From Neisseria lisongii (GTDB lineage: Bacteria > Pseudomonadota > Gammaproteobacteria > Burkholderiales > Neisseriaceae): 64,000 bases of DNA. Position numbers and translations under genes: made by a program. Shown one piece after another: positions 30,715-38,773 of the stretch (the stretch's first letter is position 1; the number at the start of each line of letters is the position of its first letter). Under the pieces are notes generated by a model. That model searched no databases. It saw only the letters and a list, made by a program, of their open reading frames with translations, and was not told where the DNA came from. The stretch spans positions 1,674,001-1,738,000 of the forward strand of contig NZ_CP116766.1 in the NCBI RefSeq assembly GCF_028463985.1. The letters are read 5' to 3'.

Positions 30715-32016
30715 TTACCAGCCGCCCCAACAGTGTTCTTTCATCGGTTTGCCGTGTTCGATGTAATGCACAAATTCGTCACGGAAATGTTTAGTGAAGC
30801 TGCGCACGGGGAACACGGCGGCATCGGCGAGGGCGCAGATGGTGCGGCCGGCCATTTGGTTGCCGATTGAATCCAAGAGTTCCAAATCTTCCATGCGGCC
30901 TTTTCCCTGTACGATGCGGTGGACAATGCGGTAGAGCCAGCCTGTTCCTTCACGGCATGGAGTGCATTGGCCGCAGGATTCTTCAAAATAGAAGTAGCTC
31001 AAACGCTCCAAGGCTTTGACCATGCACACGTCTTCGTCCATCACGATAATTGCACCCGAACCGAGCATCGAACCGGCTTTGGCGACCGAGTCGTAGTCCA
31101 TATTGGTGTTCATCATGATGTCGGCGGGCAACACGGGGGCGGACGATCCGCCCGGAATCACGGCTTTGAGTTTTTTGCCGCCGCGCATTCCGCCCGCCAT
31201 TTTTAAGAGTTCGGCAAATGGTGTTCCCAGCGGCACTTCGTAGTTGCCGGGGCGTTCGACATGGCCGGAAATGGAAAACAGTTTGGTACCGCCTGCGCCT
31301 TCTACGCCTTGTTCTAAGAAAGTCCGGCCGCCGTCCCGAATGATAAATGGGACAGACGCAAACGTTTCGGTGTTGTTGATGGTGGTCGGTTTGCCGTATA
31401 AGCCGAATGAAGCGGGGAACGGCGGTTTGAAGCGGGGCTGGCCTTTTTTGCCTTCCAAACTTTCCAACAAGGCGGTTTCTTCGCCGCAAATATAGGCACC
31501 GTAGCCGTGGTGGGCGTGGAGTTCAAATGAGAAATCCGTTCCCAGAATGTTGCTGCCCAAAAATCCGGCGGCACGGGCTTCGGCGAGAGCGGCTTCAAAG
31601 CGTTGGTAGCCCTCGAAAATTTCACCGTGGATATAGTTGTAACCCGCCCGGCAGCCCATGGCGAAACCGGCAATAATCATGCCTTCAATCAGAGCATGGG
31701 GGTTGAACATGATGATGTCGCGGTCTTTAAACGTACCCGGCTCGCCCTCGTCGGTATTGCAGACGACGTATTTTTCGCCCGGAAACGAACGGGGCATAAA
31801 GCTCCATTTCAAACCGGTGGGGAAGCCCGCACCGCCGCGCCCGCGCAGCGCCGAGGTTTTGACTTCGGAAATGACATCGTCTTGGGTCATGGGTTGGGTC
31901 AGAATACGGCGCAGGGCTTGGTAGCCGCCCCGTTTGACGTATTCTTCCAGTTTCCAGCAATCGTGTTGGGCGGTATCGACTTGGTCGAAAATCACGCCTG
32001 ATTGGTAAATAGCCAT
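30715..32016 (-). CDS. nuoF: NADH-quinone oxidoreductase subunit F
   Basis: A 433-aa NADH-binding subunit with FMN and the N3 [4Fe-4S] cluster. The glycine-rich NADH/FMN loops are LRGRGGAGFPTGLKWSFMP and a second GYGAYICGEETALLESLEGK. The cluster motif is ESCGQCTPCREG. Standard length. Upstream, two non-nuo genes (a cupin and a chorismate mutase) separate it from nuoE. Confidence 0.97.
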   Translation of the reverse strand: MAIYQSGVIFDQVDTAQHDCWKLEEYVKRGGYQALRRILTQPMTQDDVISEVKTSALRGRGGAGFPTGLKWSFMPRSFPGEKYVVCNTDEGEPGTFKDRDIIMFNPHALIEGMIIAGFAMGCRAGYNYIHGEIFEGYQRFEAALAEARAAGFLGSNILGTDFSFELHAHHGYGAYICGEETALLESLEGKKGQPRFKPPFPASFGLYGKPTTINNTETFASVPFIIRDGGRTFLEQGVEGAGGTKLFSISGHVERPGNYEVPLGTPFAELLKMAGGMRGGKKLKAVIPGGSSAPVLPADIMMNTNMDYDSVAKAGSMLGSGAIIVMDEDVCMVKALERLSYFYFEESCGQCTPCREGTGWLYRIVHRIVQGKGRMEDLELLDSIGNQMAGRTICALADAAVFPVRSFTKHFRDEFVHYIEHGKPMKEHCWGGW

Positions 32017-32120
32017 TTTGCTTATCTCGGGTATTTCGGTTTTTTTGTCCGGACGGCTGTTTGAGGCCGTCTGAATTTTTCGGGTTGGTTTTGTTGGTTA
32101 AATCAACTGTCTGAACTGTG

Positions 32121-32405
32121 TCAAACAGTGTGTTTGTTCACTTCGGTTTCCAAACGGATAAACGCCTCAATCATCGCCTGCCACACGGCTTCGGCCACAT
32201 CGGGCGACAGCCCCGCCGCTTCTGCCTGCAGCCGTCGGGCGGCAAGCACTTGGGCGACTCTTTCAGGGGCGGCAACGGCCTGTGCATCATTTTTCGGCTT
32301 CAGTTTTCCCGCCTGCTCCACCAGTTTCTGCCGCTCGGCCAGCAGCTTAATGAGCTGCATGTCCAAGCCGTCGATGGCTTGCCGGACTTGTTTGAGGTCG
32401 TCCAT
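32121..32405 (-). CDS. Chorismate mutase, AroQ type
   Basis: A 94-aa monofunctional chorismate mutase (chorismate to prephenate, for Phe/Tyr). The AroQ helical layout is visible: QVRQAIDGLDMQLIKLLAER in helix 1, then KLVEQAGKLK and the late VWQAMIEAFIRLE. Start: ATG at 32405, six bases after GGAG. Earlier in-frame ATGs at 32408 and 32417 overlap that site. It lies inside the nuo run between nuoE and nuoF, on the same strand, with DUS pairs on both sides. It has no functional link to complex I that I know of. Confidence 0.8.
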   Translation of the reverse strand: MDDLKQVRQAIDGLDMQLIKLLAERQKLVEQAGKLKPKNDAQAVAAPERVAQVLAARRLQAEAAGLSPDVAEAVWQAMIEAFIRLETEVNKHTV

Positions 32406-32489
32406 CATTTTCTCCATTGGTCTGCCGCTTGGCTTTTCAGGCCGTCTGAGAACCGCTTTTCAGACGGCCTCTGTTTTCTGCAACTTTGT

Positions 32490-32807
32490 TTATACGCTGC
32501 CTTCTTTTTCAATTACCAAAATCCGTGCCGCGCCCTGCGGGCGGGCAAGGTGTTCTGTGCCGACGGCGGCGAAGAAAATATCGCCTGCCTGCAAACGTAC
32601 GATTTGTTCTACGCCGTGTTCCCGATAGTGTATATCGACTGTGCCGCTCATCACAGCAAACACTTCTTCGCCGTCGTTAATGTGCCAACGGTAAGGCTGA
32701 TCCGTCCAATGCAGGCGTACGGTAATGCCGTTCATATTGGCAATATCCAATGCACCCCACGCTCTGTCGGCGGTAAATTCGGCGCTGCGGATGATTTGCT
32801 GGCTCAT
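32490..32807 (-). CDS. Small cupin-domain protein
   Basis: A 105-aa single cupin barrel. Motif 1 is modified (HINDGEEVFAVMSGTVDIHYRE) and motif 2 is AGDIFFAAVGTEHLARP, with a metal-binding type histidine in GTEH. The substrate is unknown; such small cupins are often sugar or oxidative-metabolism accessory proteins. It starts after a weak ribosome site (CAGGAC). With the chorismate mutase gene it is wedged between nuoE and nuoF. Confidence 0.75.
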   Translation of the reverse strand: MSQQIIRSAEFTADRAWGALDIANMNGITVRLHWTDQPYRWHINDGEEVFAVMSGTVDIHYREHGVEQIVRLQAGDIFFAAVGTEHLARPQGAARILVIEKEGSV

Positions 32808-32850
32808 GTTTTGTCCTGTTTCGCCATGGCCGCTGCTTTTTTCGGCCGAT

Positions 32851-32880
32851 GCCGTCTGAAAAGCGGTTTTCAGACGGCCT
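32851..32880. terminator. DUS inverted pair between nuoE and the cupin gene
   Basis: GCCGTCTGAAAAGC faces GGTTTTCAGACGGC directly after the nuoE stop codon. If it terminates, nuoF onward would need another promoter. Confidence 0.55.
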
Positions 32881-33352
32881 ATTGCAATTCCGCCAGTTTG
32901 GCTTCAATCGCTTCGGCACTCATAAAGCTGCACATTTTGTGGTTGTTCACCAACATCACCGGTGCATCGCCGCAAGCACCCATACATTCGCCCTCAATCA
33001 GGGTAAATTTACCGTCAGGCGTGGTTTCGCCGTAGCCGATACCGAGTTTCTGTTTCAGGTATTCGCCGGCATCCACGCCGCCCCGCAGGGCGCAGGGTAG
33101 GTTGGTGCAGACGGTGAGCTTGTATTTGCCCACAGGCTCGAGTTGGTACATATTGTAAAACGTGGCGACTTCGTATGCCTGCGCTGCGCTGATGCCGATG
33201 TAGTCGGCAACAAAGGCGATGGTTTCGGGGGCGAGCCAGCCTTTTTCTTCCTGCGCAATCCGCAGGGCGCTCATGGTGGCGGAACGGCGTTGGTCGGCGG
33301 GATATTTTGCCAGCTCGACATCAATCAGTTGTAAAGATTCTGCGGATAACAT
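32879..33352 (-). CDS. nuoE: NADH-quinone oxidoreductase subunit E
   Basis: A 157-aa subunit with the N1a [2Fe-2S] cluster. The four cysteine ligands lie in TVCTNLPCALRGG and ECMGACGDAPVM. The N-terminal helical part is MLSAESLQLIDVELAKYPAD. The start codon overlaps the nuoD stop region by one base. Confidence 0.96.
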   Translation of the reverse strand: MLSAESLQLIDVELAKYPADQRRSATMSALRIAQEEKGWLAPETIAFVADYIGISAAQAYEVATFYNMYQLEPVGKYKLTVCTNLPCALRGGVDAGEYLKQKLGIGYGETTPDGKFTLIEGECMGACGDAPVMLVNNHKMCSFMSAEAIEAKLAELQ

Positions 33353-34608
33353 TAGCGGTCAACCTCCCCGAATACGATGTCTTGTGTGCCGATAATCGCC
33401 ACCACGTCGGCCAGCATGTGGCCTTTTGCCATTTCGTCCATACCTTGCAGGTGGGCAAAGCCCGGCGCACGGATTTTCAGGCGGTAGGGTTTGTTGGCGC
33501 CGTCTGAAATAATATAAACGCCGAATTCGCCTTTCGGATGCTCGACGGCGGTATAGGTTTCGCCTTCGGGAACGTGCATGCCTTCGGTAAACAGTTTGAA
33601 ATGGTGGATTAAGTCTTCCATGCCGGTTTTCATTTCGCTGCGTTTGGGCGGAGCGAATTTGTGGTTTTCGGTAATCACCGGCCCCGGATTGGCACGCAGC
33701 CATTCGGAACATTGTTTGATAATACGTACCGACTGACGCATTTCCGCCATGCGGCACAGATAACGGTCGTAGCAGTCGCCGTTCACGCCGACCGGAATAT
33801 CGAAATCCATTTGGTCGTACACTTCATACGGCTGGGTTTTGCGGATGTCCCACGCCACGCCGGAACCGCGCAGCATCACGCCGGTAAAGCCTTTCTGCAT
33901 GGCACGCTCGGGCGACACCACGCCGATGCCGACAGTACGCTGTTTCCAAATACGGTTGTCGGTCAGCAGGGTTTCCAGCGTGTCGATGTTTTGCGGGAAA
34001 CGTTCGCAGAAAGCGTCGATAAAATCAAGCATGGTGCCTTCACGGGCTTCGTTGAGCTGTTTCAAGACTTTGGCGTTGCGGAACTTGCTGCTTTCGTATT
34101 TCGGCATAAAGTCGGGCAAATCCCGATAAACGCCGCCCGGACGGAAATAAGCGGCGTGCATACGTGCACCGGAAACCGCTTCGTATAAGTCCATCAGCTC
34201 TTCACGGTCACGGAAGGCATAGAGAATGGCGGTCATGGCGCCGATGTCGAGGGCGTGCGAGCCGACACCCATCAAATGGTTGAGAATGCGGGTTACTTCG
34301 GCAAACATGGTGCGGATATATTTGGCACGGATCGGTACATCAATCCCGGCCAGCTTTTCTACCGCCAGACAATACGCCTGCTCATTGACCATCATGGAAA
34401 CATAGTCCAAACGATCCATATACGGCAACGCCTGCAGATAGGTTTTGGTTTCCGCCAGCTTTTCCGTACCCCGGTGCAAAAGGCCGATGTGCGGGTCGGC
34501 ACGGACGATGGTTTCGCCTTCCAATTCCAAAATCATACGCAACACGCCGTGCGCCGCAGGGTGTTGCGGGCCGAAGTTGATGGTGTAGTTTCTTAATTTA
34601 TTGCTCAC
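33352..34608 (-). CDS. nuoD: NADH-quinone oxidoreductase subunit D
   Basis: A 418-aa 49-kDa subunit forming the quinone pocket. Family signatures are NFGPQHPAAHGVLRM near the start, DPHIGLLHRGTEKLAE and, near the C terminus, SDGANKPYRLKIRAPGFAHLQG. I chose the GTG at 34608 (VSNKLRNYTINFGPQHP), which follows GAGGAGC at the right distance and gives the usual 418-aa length. The frame is open to 34647 but that part lies within nuoC. Confidence 0.95.
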   Translation of the reverse strand: MSNKLRNYTINFGPQHPAAHGVLRMILELEGETIVRADPHIGLLHRGTEKLAETKTYLQALPYMDRLDYVSMMVNEQAYCLAVEKLAGIDVPIRAKYIRTMFAEVTRILNHLMGVGSHALDIGAMTAILYAFRDREELMDLYEAVSGARMHAAYFRPGGVYRDLPDFMPKYESSKFRNAKVLKQLNEAREGTMLDFIDAFCERFPQNIDTLETLLTDNRIWKQRTVGIGVVSPERAMQKGFTGVMLRGSGVAWDIRKTQPYEVYDQMDFDIPVGVNGDCYDRYLCRMAEMRQSVRIIKQCSEWLRANPGPVITENHKFAPPKRSEMKTGMEDLIHHFKLFTEGMHVPEGETYTAVEHPKGEFGVYIISDGANKPYRLKIRAPGFAHLQGMDEMAKGHMLADVVAIIGTQDIVFGEVDR

Positions 34609-35191
34609 CGAAATGCTCCTCACGCACAATACGCGGCGTAATCTCACGAGGTTCGATGGTTACCGGCTGGTAAACCACCCGTTTTTCCGCTTCGTCGTAA
34701 CGCATTTCCACATAGCCGGAAACCGGAAAATCTTTGCGGAACGGATGGCCGACAAAGCCGTAATCGGTCAGAATGCGGCGCAAATCAGGGTGGTTGTTGA
34801 ACAGAATGCCGTACATATCGAAGGCTTCCCGCTCGTACCAATCGGCACTGTTGTAAATATCCACCACCGATTCCACCAACGGGAAATCATCGTCTTGCGC
34901 CCATACTCGGACACGGATACGCCGGTTGTTTTTCACCGACAATAATTGGCTGACCACGGCAAAACGTTTGCCTTGCCAAGTCTGATTGCGGTAACTGCTG
35001 TAATCCACGCCGCAAAGGTCGATTAGCGATTCAAAATGCAGCGCTTCGTTTTCTTTCAACACCGTCATCACTTCACGGTAGTGCTGCGGCAGACATTCAA
35101 TGGTAATTTCACCCAAACGGTTGATGATATTCAGGATTTTATCACCCAGAATATCGGATACTGTTTGCTGGAAGTTGCTTAAAGTTGCCAT
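34598..35191 (-). CDS. nuoC: NADH-quinone oxidoreductase subunit C
   Basis: A 197-aa 30-kDa subunit. The conserved region DWYEREAFDMYGILFNNHPDLRRILTDYGF and GHPFRKDFPVSGY is present. It ends by overlapping the GTG start of nuoD and begins 4 bases after nuoB. Confidence 0.97.
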   Translation of the reverse strand: MATLSNFQQTVSDILGDKILNIINRLGEITIECLPQHYREVMTVLKENEALHFESLIDLCGVDYSSYRNQTWQGKRFAVVSQLLSVKNNRRIRVRVWAQDDDFPLVESVVDIYNSADWYEREAFDMYGILFNNHPDLRRILTDYGFVGHPFRKDFPVSGYVEMRYDEAEKRVVYQPVTIEPREITPRIVREEHFGEQ

Positions 35192-35195
35192 GCTC

Positions 35196-35675
35196 TCAGT
35201 CCCGTGCGATGGTTGATGTGCGTTTGATTTTCTGCTGAAGCTGAATCAGACCGTAAATCAAGGCTTCGGCAGTCGGCGGGCAGCCCGGTACATATACATC
35301 GACCGGCACAACCCGATCTGCGCCACGCACCACCGAATAAGAATAATGGTAATAACCGCCGCCGTTGGCACACGAACCCATAGACAATACCCAGCGGGGT
35401 TCGGCCATCTGGTCGTACACACGGCGCAGGGCGGGTGCCATTTTATTGGTCAGCGTACCGGCGACAATCATCAAGTCCGACTGGCGAGGCGACGGGCGGA
35501 AAATAATGCCGAAGCGGTCAAGGTCGTAGCGTGCCATACCGGCGTGCATCATTTCCACGGCACAACATGCCAAGCCGAAGGTTACCGGCCACAGCGAGCC
35601 GGTACGCATATAGTTCAATACCGTGTCGGCGCTGGTGGTAACAAACCCTTTTTTCAATACGCCTTCTATTCCCAT
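35196..35675 (-). CDS. nuoB: NADH-quinone oxidoreductase subunit B
   Basis: A 159-aa subunit bearing the N2 [4Fe-4S] cluster next to the quinone site. The ligands include the tandem cysteines of GLACCAVEMMHAG, then GSCANGGGYYHYSYSVV and VPGCPPTAEAL. The start is the ATG at 35675 (MGIEGVLKKGF), preceded by AAAGGAGCG. The frame is open further upstream but that part lies in nuoA. It overlaps nuoA by 10 bases. Confidence 0.97.
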   Translation of the reverse strand: MGIEGVLKKGFVTTSADTVLNYMRTGSLWPVTFGLACCAVEMMHAGMARYDLDRFGIIFRPSPRQSDLMIVAGTLTNKMAPALRRVYDQMAEPRWVLSMGSCANGGGYYHYSYSVVRGADRVVPVDVYVPGCPPTAEALIYGLIQLQQKIKRTSTIARD

Positions 35676-36022
35676 TCCAACGCTCCTTTTTTCCATTCGT
35701 ACACGAAGCCGACCGTCAGCACGGCAATAAACACCAGCATGGACCAAAATCCGAACATGCCCAAATCCTTGAACACCACCGCCCAAGGGAACATAAATGC
35801 CACTTCCAAATCAAAGAGAATAAAGAGAATCGCCACCAGATAGTAGCGCACGTCAAACTTCATGCGGGCGTTTTCAAACGCTTCAAAGCCGCATTCAAAC
35901 GGCGTATCCTTTTCCGCATAGTGGCGTTTGGGTCCCAAAACCGTTCCCAACAGGATGAATGCGATGCCCGCAATCAGCCCGATCAGGACGAACAGGAGAA
36001 CTGGAAAATAACTGGCCAACAT
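35666..36022 (-). CDS. nuoA: NADH-quinone oxidoreductase subunit A
   Basis: A 118-aa three-span membrane subunit and the first gene of the nuo operon. Conserved segments are DTPFECGFEAFENARMKFDVRYY and ILFDLEVAFMFPWAVV. The ribosome site before the ATG is poor. A possible promoter lies about 45-75 bp upstream. Confidence 0.96.
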   Translation of the reverse strand: MLASYFPVLLFVLIGLIAGIAFILLGTVLGPKRHYAEKDTPFECGFEAFENARMKFDVRYYLVAILFILFDLEVAFMFPWAVVFKDLGMFGFWSMLVFIAVLTVGFVYEWKKGALEWE

Positions 36023-36066
36023 GGTTGCACCCGTATTGTGAATAGAAAACAGAAAAATATTCCGAT

Positions 36067-36095
36067 ATTTTAACGGAGTTTTACTTGTCTTTAAA
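36067..36095 (-). promoter_or_regulatory. Possible promoter of the nuo operon
   Basis: On the minus strand TTTAAA (36095-36090), a 17-base spacer and TAAAAT (36072-36067) precede nuoA by about 45 bp. The -35 is only half-consensus. Confidence 0.4.
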
Positions 36096-36158
36096 GGTTA
36101 ATCTGCGGAATAGGCCGAAAAAAATCCAATGTTTTCAAACTCTTTTTGAGAATAATTA

Positions 36159-36257
36159 TTATTTGCACAATGATTCGGCTATTTGGTTTAGCCGGTCTAA
36201 TTCTTTCAGACAGGCGATAACTGTCCTTTTTCTTATTGCAAAGTCGATGTTTTCCAT
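36159..36257 (-). CDS. Possible 32-aa helical microprotein upstream of nuoA
   Basis: ATG to TAA, starting MENIDFAIRKRT and continuing VIACLKELDRLNQIAESLCK. The composition (alternating charged and aliphatic residues, a likely amphipathic helix) looks protein-like, and the frame is in the nuo direction. The ribosome site is weak. It could be the tail of a lost gene or chance. Confidence 0.25.
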   Translation of the reverse strand: MENIDFAIRKRTVIACLKELDRLNQIAESLCK

Positions 36258-36350
36258 TTCAAGGCAAACCCGATTTTCAGACGGCCTCACGCCCTTGACT
36301 TATCCCCTGCGCCGCCCTACCCTTGCCCCTTTGCCCTACCGACACCCGCC

Positions 36351-37064
36351 ATGCCGTCTGAAAACCTGACCATCCTTCATCACGACCCATATTGCATCGC
36401 CATCAACAAACCCGCCGGTATGCTGGTACACCGAAGCTGGCTCGACAGCCGTGAAACCCGCTTTGCGGTGCAGACCCTGCGCGACCAAATCGGGCGGCAC
36501 GTTTACCCCGTCCACCGCCTCGACCGCCCCACTTCGGGCGTATTGCTGTTTGCATTCGACAGCGAAACCGCCCACCTGCTTTCCCGACAGTTTACCGACA
36601 AACAGGTACACAAAACCTATTGGGCCATTGTGCGGGGGCATTTGCCCGACAGCGGCCGCATCGACTATCCGCTCAAATACCAACCCGACCGCCTCGCCGA
36701 AGCACACACCGAAGCCACGCTGCAGGATGCCGTTACCGATTTCCGCTGTTTGGGGCGCACCGAATTTCCCTTCCAATCCGCCCGCCGCTACCCGACTTCC
36801 CGCTATTCTTGGGCAGAACTGACCCCGCACACCGGCCGCAAACACCAGCTTCGCCGCCATCTGAAACACATTTTCCACCCCATTGTCGGCGACACCAACC
36901 ACGGCGATTTGCGGCAAAACCACGCCGTTGCCGACCATCTGGGCAGCCACCGCCTGATGCTGCACGCCCGCAGCCTGACCTTCCGCAGCTTGGACAACGG
37001 CCAACCGCTGACCGTAACCGCCGACACCGACGAACAATGGGCATTGTGGCTTCCCCATTTTTAA
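36351..37064 (+). CDS. truC: RluA-family pseudouridine synthase, TruC type (tRNA Psi65)
   Basis: 237 aa. The catalytic loop VHRLDRPTSGVLLFAFD contains the conserved aspartate (in HRLDRPTSG). Other family blocks are CIAINKPAGMLVHRS near the start, KTYWAIVRG, and TPHTGRKHQLRRHLKHIFHPIVGDTNHGD. The last block and short length favour TruC over RluC/RluD. The start ATG is part of a DUS (ATGCCGTCTGAAAAC, giving MPSEN), so DUS gain appears to have set the N terminus. Confidence 0.88.
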   Translation: MPSENLTILHHDPYCIAINKPAGMLVHRSWLDSRETRFAVQTLRDQIGRHVYPVHRLDRPTSGVLLFAFDSETAHLLSRQFTDKQVHKTYWAIVRGHLPDSGRIDYPLKYQPDRLAEAHTEATLQDAVTDFRCLGRTEFPFQSARRYPTSRYSWAELTPHTGRKHQLRRHLKHIFHPIVGDTNHGDLRQNHAVADHLGSHRLMLHARSLTFRSLDNGQPLTVTADTDEQWALWLPHF

Positions 37065-37156
37065 ACAGCCGCCCCAACCCGATTTTCAGACGGCCTTGGC
37101 CGCCCGTAAAAATGCTACAATAGCCCGTTTACATTTAATCCAATCCGCCGAATACC

Positions 37157-37387
37157 ATGAAAAAAACCGCCGCACCCAAATCCTTTGAAGATGCCGTCAA
37201 ACGGCTGGAAGCCCTTACCCAAGCCATGCAGAGCAGCGAAATGCCGCTGGAACAAGCCCTTGCCGCCTATCAGGAAGGCAACGAATTGGTCAAATACTGT
37301 CAAACCAAACTGGCAGAAGTCGAACAAAAACTGCACGTTCTCGATGCCGGAGAAATGAAGGAGCTGAACCTTGACCCAAGCGAATGA
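37157..37387 (+). CDS. xseB: Exodeoxyribonuclease VII small subunit
   Basis: A 76-aa helical protein that associates with XseA. The conserved core is SFEDAVKRLEALTQAMQSSE, then MPLEQALAAYQEGNELVKYC. Usual length. Its last 17 bases overlap the start of ispA, so the two are translationally coupled. Confidence 0.95.
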   Translation: MKKTAAPKSFEDAVKRLEALTQAMQSSEMPLEQALAAYQEGNELVKYCQTKLAEVEQKLHVLDAGEMKELNLDPSE

Positions 37388-38267
37388 CCTCAAAAGCTGG
37401 CAACATCAGGCGCAGGCACAAACCGAACTGCTGCTCGCCCGCCTGATGCCGTCTGAAAACCAAACCCCGCACACCCTGCACCAAGCCATGCGCTACGTTA
37501 CCCTCGGCGGCGGCAAACGCCTGCGCCCGCTGCTGGTACTCGCCGCCGCCGAACTGGGCAGCGCCGACCCCGCCGCCGTCGAAGCCGCCATGGCCGCTGT
37601 CGAAATGATCCACGTCTATTCGCTGGTTCACGACGACATGCCCGAAATGGACAACGACAGCCTGCGGCGGGGCAAGCCCACTTGCCATGTGCAATACGAT
37701 CAAGCCACCGCCCTGCTGACCGGCGATGCCCTGCAAACCCAAGCCTTCGACATCTTAAGCCGCCCGACCGGATTGCCCGCAGAGCGCCAGCTCAAAATGG
37801 TCGCCCTGCTCGCCCAAGCCGCCGGCAGCCTCGGCATGGCAGGCGGACAGGCGATTGACTTGGCCAACGTCGGCAACGCCATGACCCAAGCGCAACTCGA
37901 ACACATGCACCGCCTCAAAACCGGCGCTCTGATTCGTGCCGCCGTCGGCCTCGGCGCACTCGCCTGCACCGACCTCGACGACGAAGCCCGCCGCCGCCTC
38001 GATGCCTATGCCGAACGCCTCGGCCTCGCCTTCCAAGTTATCGACGACGTACTCGACTGCGAAGCCGACACCGCCACCCTCGGCAAAACCGCCGGCAAAG
38101 ACCAAGAGGCCGACAAACCGACCTACGTCAAACTGATGGGCCTCGCCCCCGCCCGCCGCTACGCCGAAACCCTGATCGCCGAAGCCCTCGAACAGATCGC
38201 CCCGTTCGGCGGAAAAGCCGCCCACCTGCGCCAACTGGCGGAATTTGTCGTTGCCCGCAAAAACTGA
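37371..38267 (+). CDS. ispA: Farnesyl diphosphate synthase (polyprenyl synthetase)
   Basis: A 298-aa trans-prenyltransferase. The first Asp-rich motif is VHDDMPEMDNDSLRRGKPT and the second is VIDDVLDCEADTATLGK, with the chain-length region just upstream (VEMIHVYSL) fitting C15 product. It supplies FPP for ubiquinone and undecaprenyl-PP. The start codon is TTG at 37371, 8 bases after AAGGAG. A DUS at 37446-37457 is translated as MPSEN near residue 27, a variable stretch before the GGGKRLRP block. Confidence 0.94.
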   Translation: MTQANDLKSWQHQAQAQTELLLARLMPSENQTPHTLHQAMRYVTLGGGKRLRPLLVLAAAELGSADPAAVEAAMAAVEMIHVYSLVHDDMPEMDNDSLRRGKPTCHVQYDQATALLTGDALQTQAFDILSRPTGLPAERQLKMVALLAQAAGSLGMAGGQAIDLANVGNAMTQAQLEHMHRLKTGALIRAAVGLGALACTDLDDEARRRLDAYAERLGLAFQVIDDVLDCEADTATLGKTAGKDQEADKPTYVKLMGLAPARRYAETLIAEALEQIAPFGGKAAHLRQLAEFVVARKN

Positions 38268-38284
38268 ACCGCAGCACACAAAAC

Positions 38285-38319
38285 GAAGCCGTCTGAAAAA
38301 CACGATTTCAGACGGCTTC
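38285..38319 (+). terminator. DUS inverted-repeat terminator of xseB-ispA
   Basis: GAAGCCGTCTGAAA and TTTCAGACGGCTTC form a perfect stem beginning 18 bases after the ispA stop codon. Confidence 0.75.
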
Positions 38320-38322
38320 GTT

Positions 38323-38773
38323 TATGATGGCTTGAGCGGGAATGAGTGATTTTTAATGGGTTCACTTTAAAAATATTACAACGCAAACGGCCTTTTCCCA
38401 ATTTTAGCTTCGCAGAAACTCGTTACCCTCATTTTGGCGAAACCTACGGTTTTATAGTCAATTAACCTAAAAAATATGACACCGTAGCGAGCCACCCTTC
38501 CCCTAACCCCTTCCCGCCAGCGGGACGGGGGACAGTGTGCAGGTGGCATTAGCTTACTGGCTTGTACAGAAAATTCAGTGTTTTAACTATAGCTCCGCAG
38601 AAACTCGCTACGCTCGTTTTCAGACGGCATCAATGTGAATTAAAGAACACGTGCGTGCTAAAGCATGCACGCTACACGCTGTTCCGTCCCACTGGCGGGA
38701 AGGGGTTAGGGGAAGGGTGGTTTGCGTGAGTTGTAATATTTTTTTGGTTAATGCACTATATAATGAATTGAAT
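38323..38773. other. Repeat-filled spacer between ispA and rsgA
   Basis: No gene. It holds a Correia-type end (GGGTTCACTTTAAAAATATT near 38354), mosaic modules at 38400-38450 and the 308-bp MITE-like element. Confidence 0.7.
38453..38760. mobile_element. MITE-like 308-bp element with about 88-bp terminal inverted repeats
   Basis: The left arm runs TATAGTCAATTAACC ... GCGAGCCACCCTTCCCC, TAACCCCTTCCCGCCAGCGG, GACGGGGGACAGTGTGC. The right arm, reverse-complemented, runs TATAGTGCATTAACC ... CAAACCACCCTTCCCC, TAACCCCTTCCCGCCAGTGG, GACGGAACAGCGTGTAGCG. The centre holds a mosaic module closed by a DUS (TTTTCAGACGGCAT). It has no coding capacity. Parts of it recur at 14583, 16548 and, as arms only, at 29876-30310. 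Confidence 0.7.

Larger units (their letters stand above)
36023..36350. other. Spacer between nuoA and the divergent pseudouridine synthase gene
   Basis: It holds the probable nuo promoter, a possible 32-codon minus-strand reading frame (36159-36257) and a DUS near 36274. It is AT-rich apart from the last 60 bases. No other gene is visible. Confidence 0.6.

Noticed and set aside
36085..36369. 94-codon + strand frame before the truC-like gene
   Set aside because: It runs through the AT-rich nuo leader and a DUS into the next gene; composition is not protein-like and the truC frame starts inside it.
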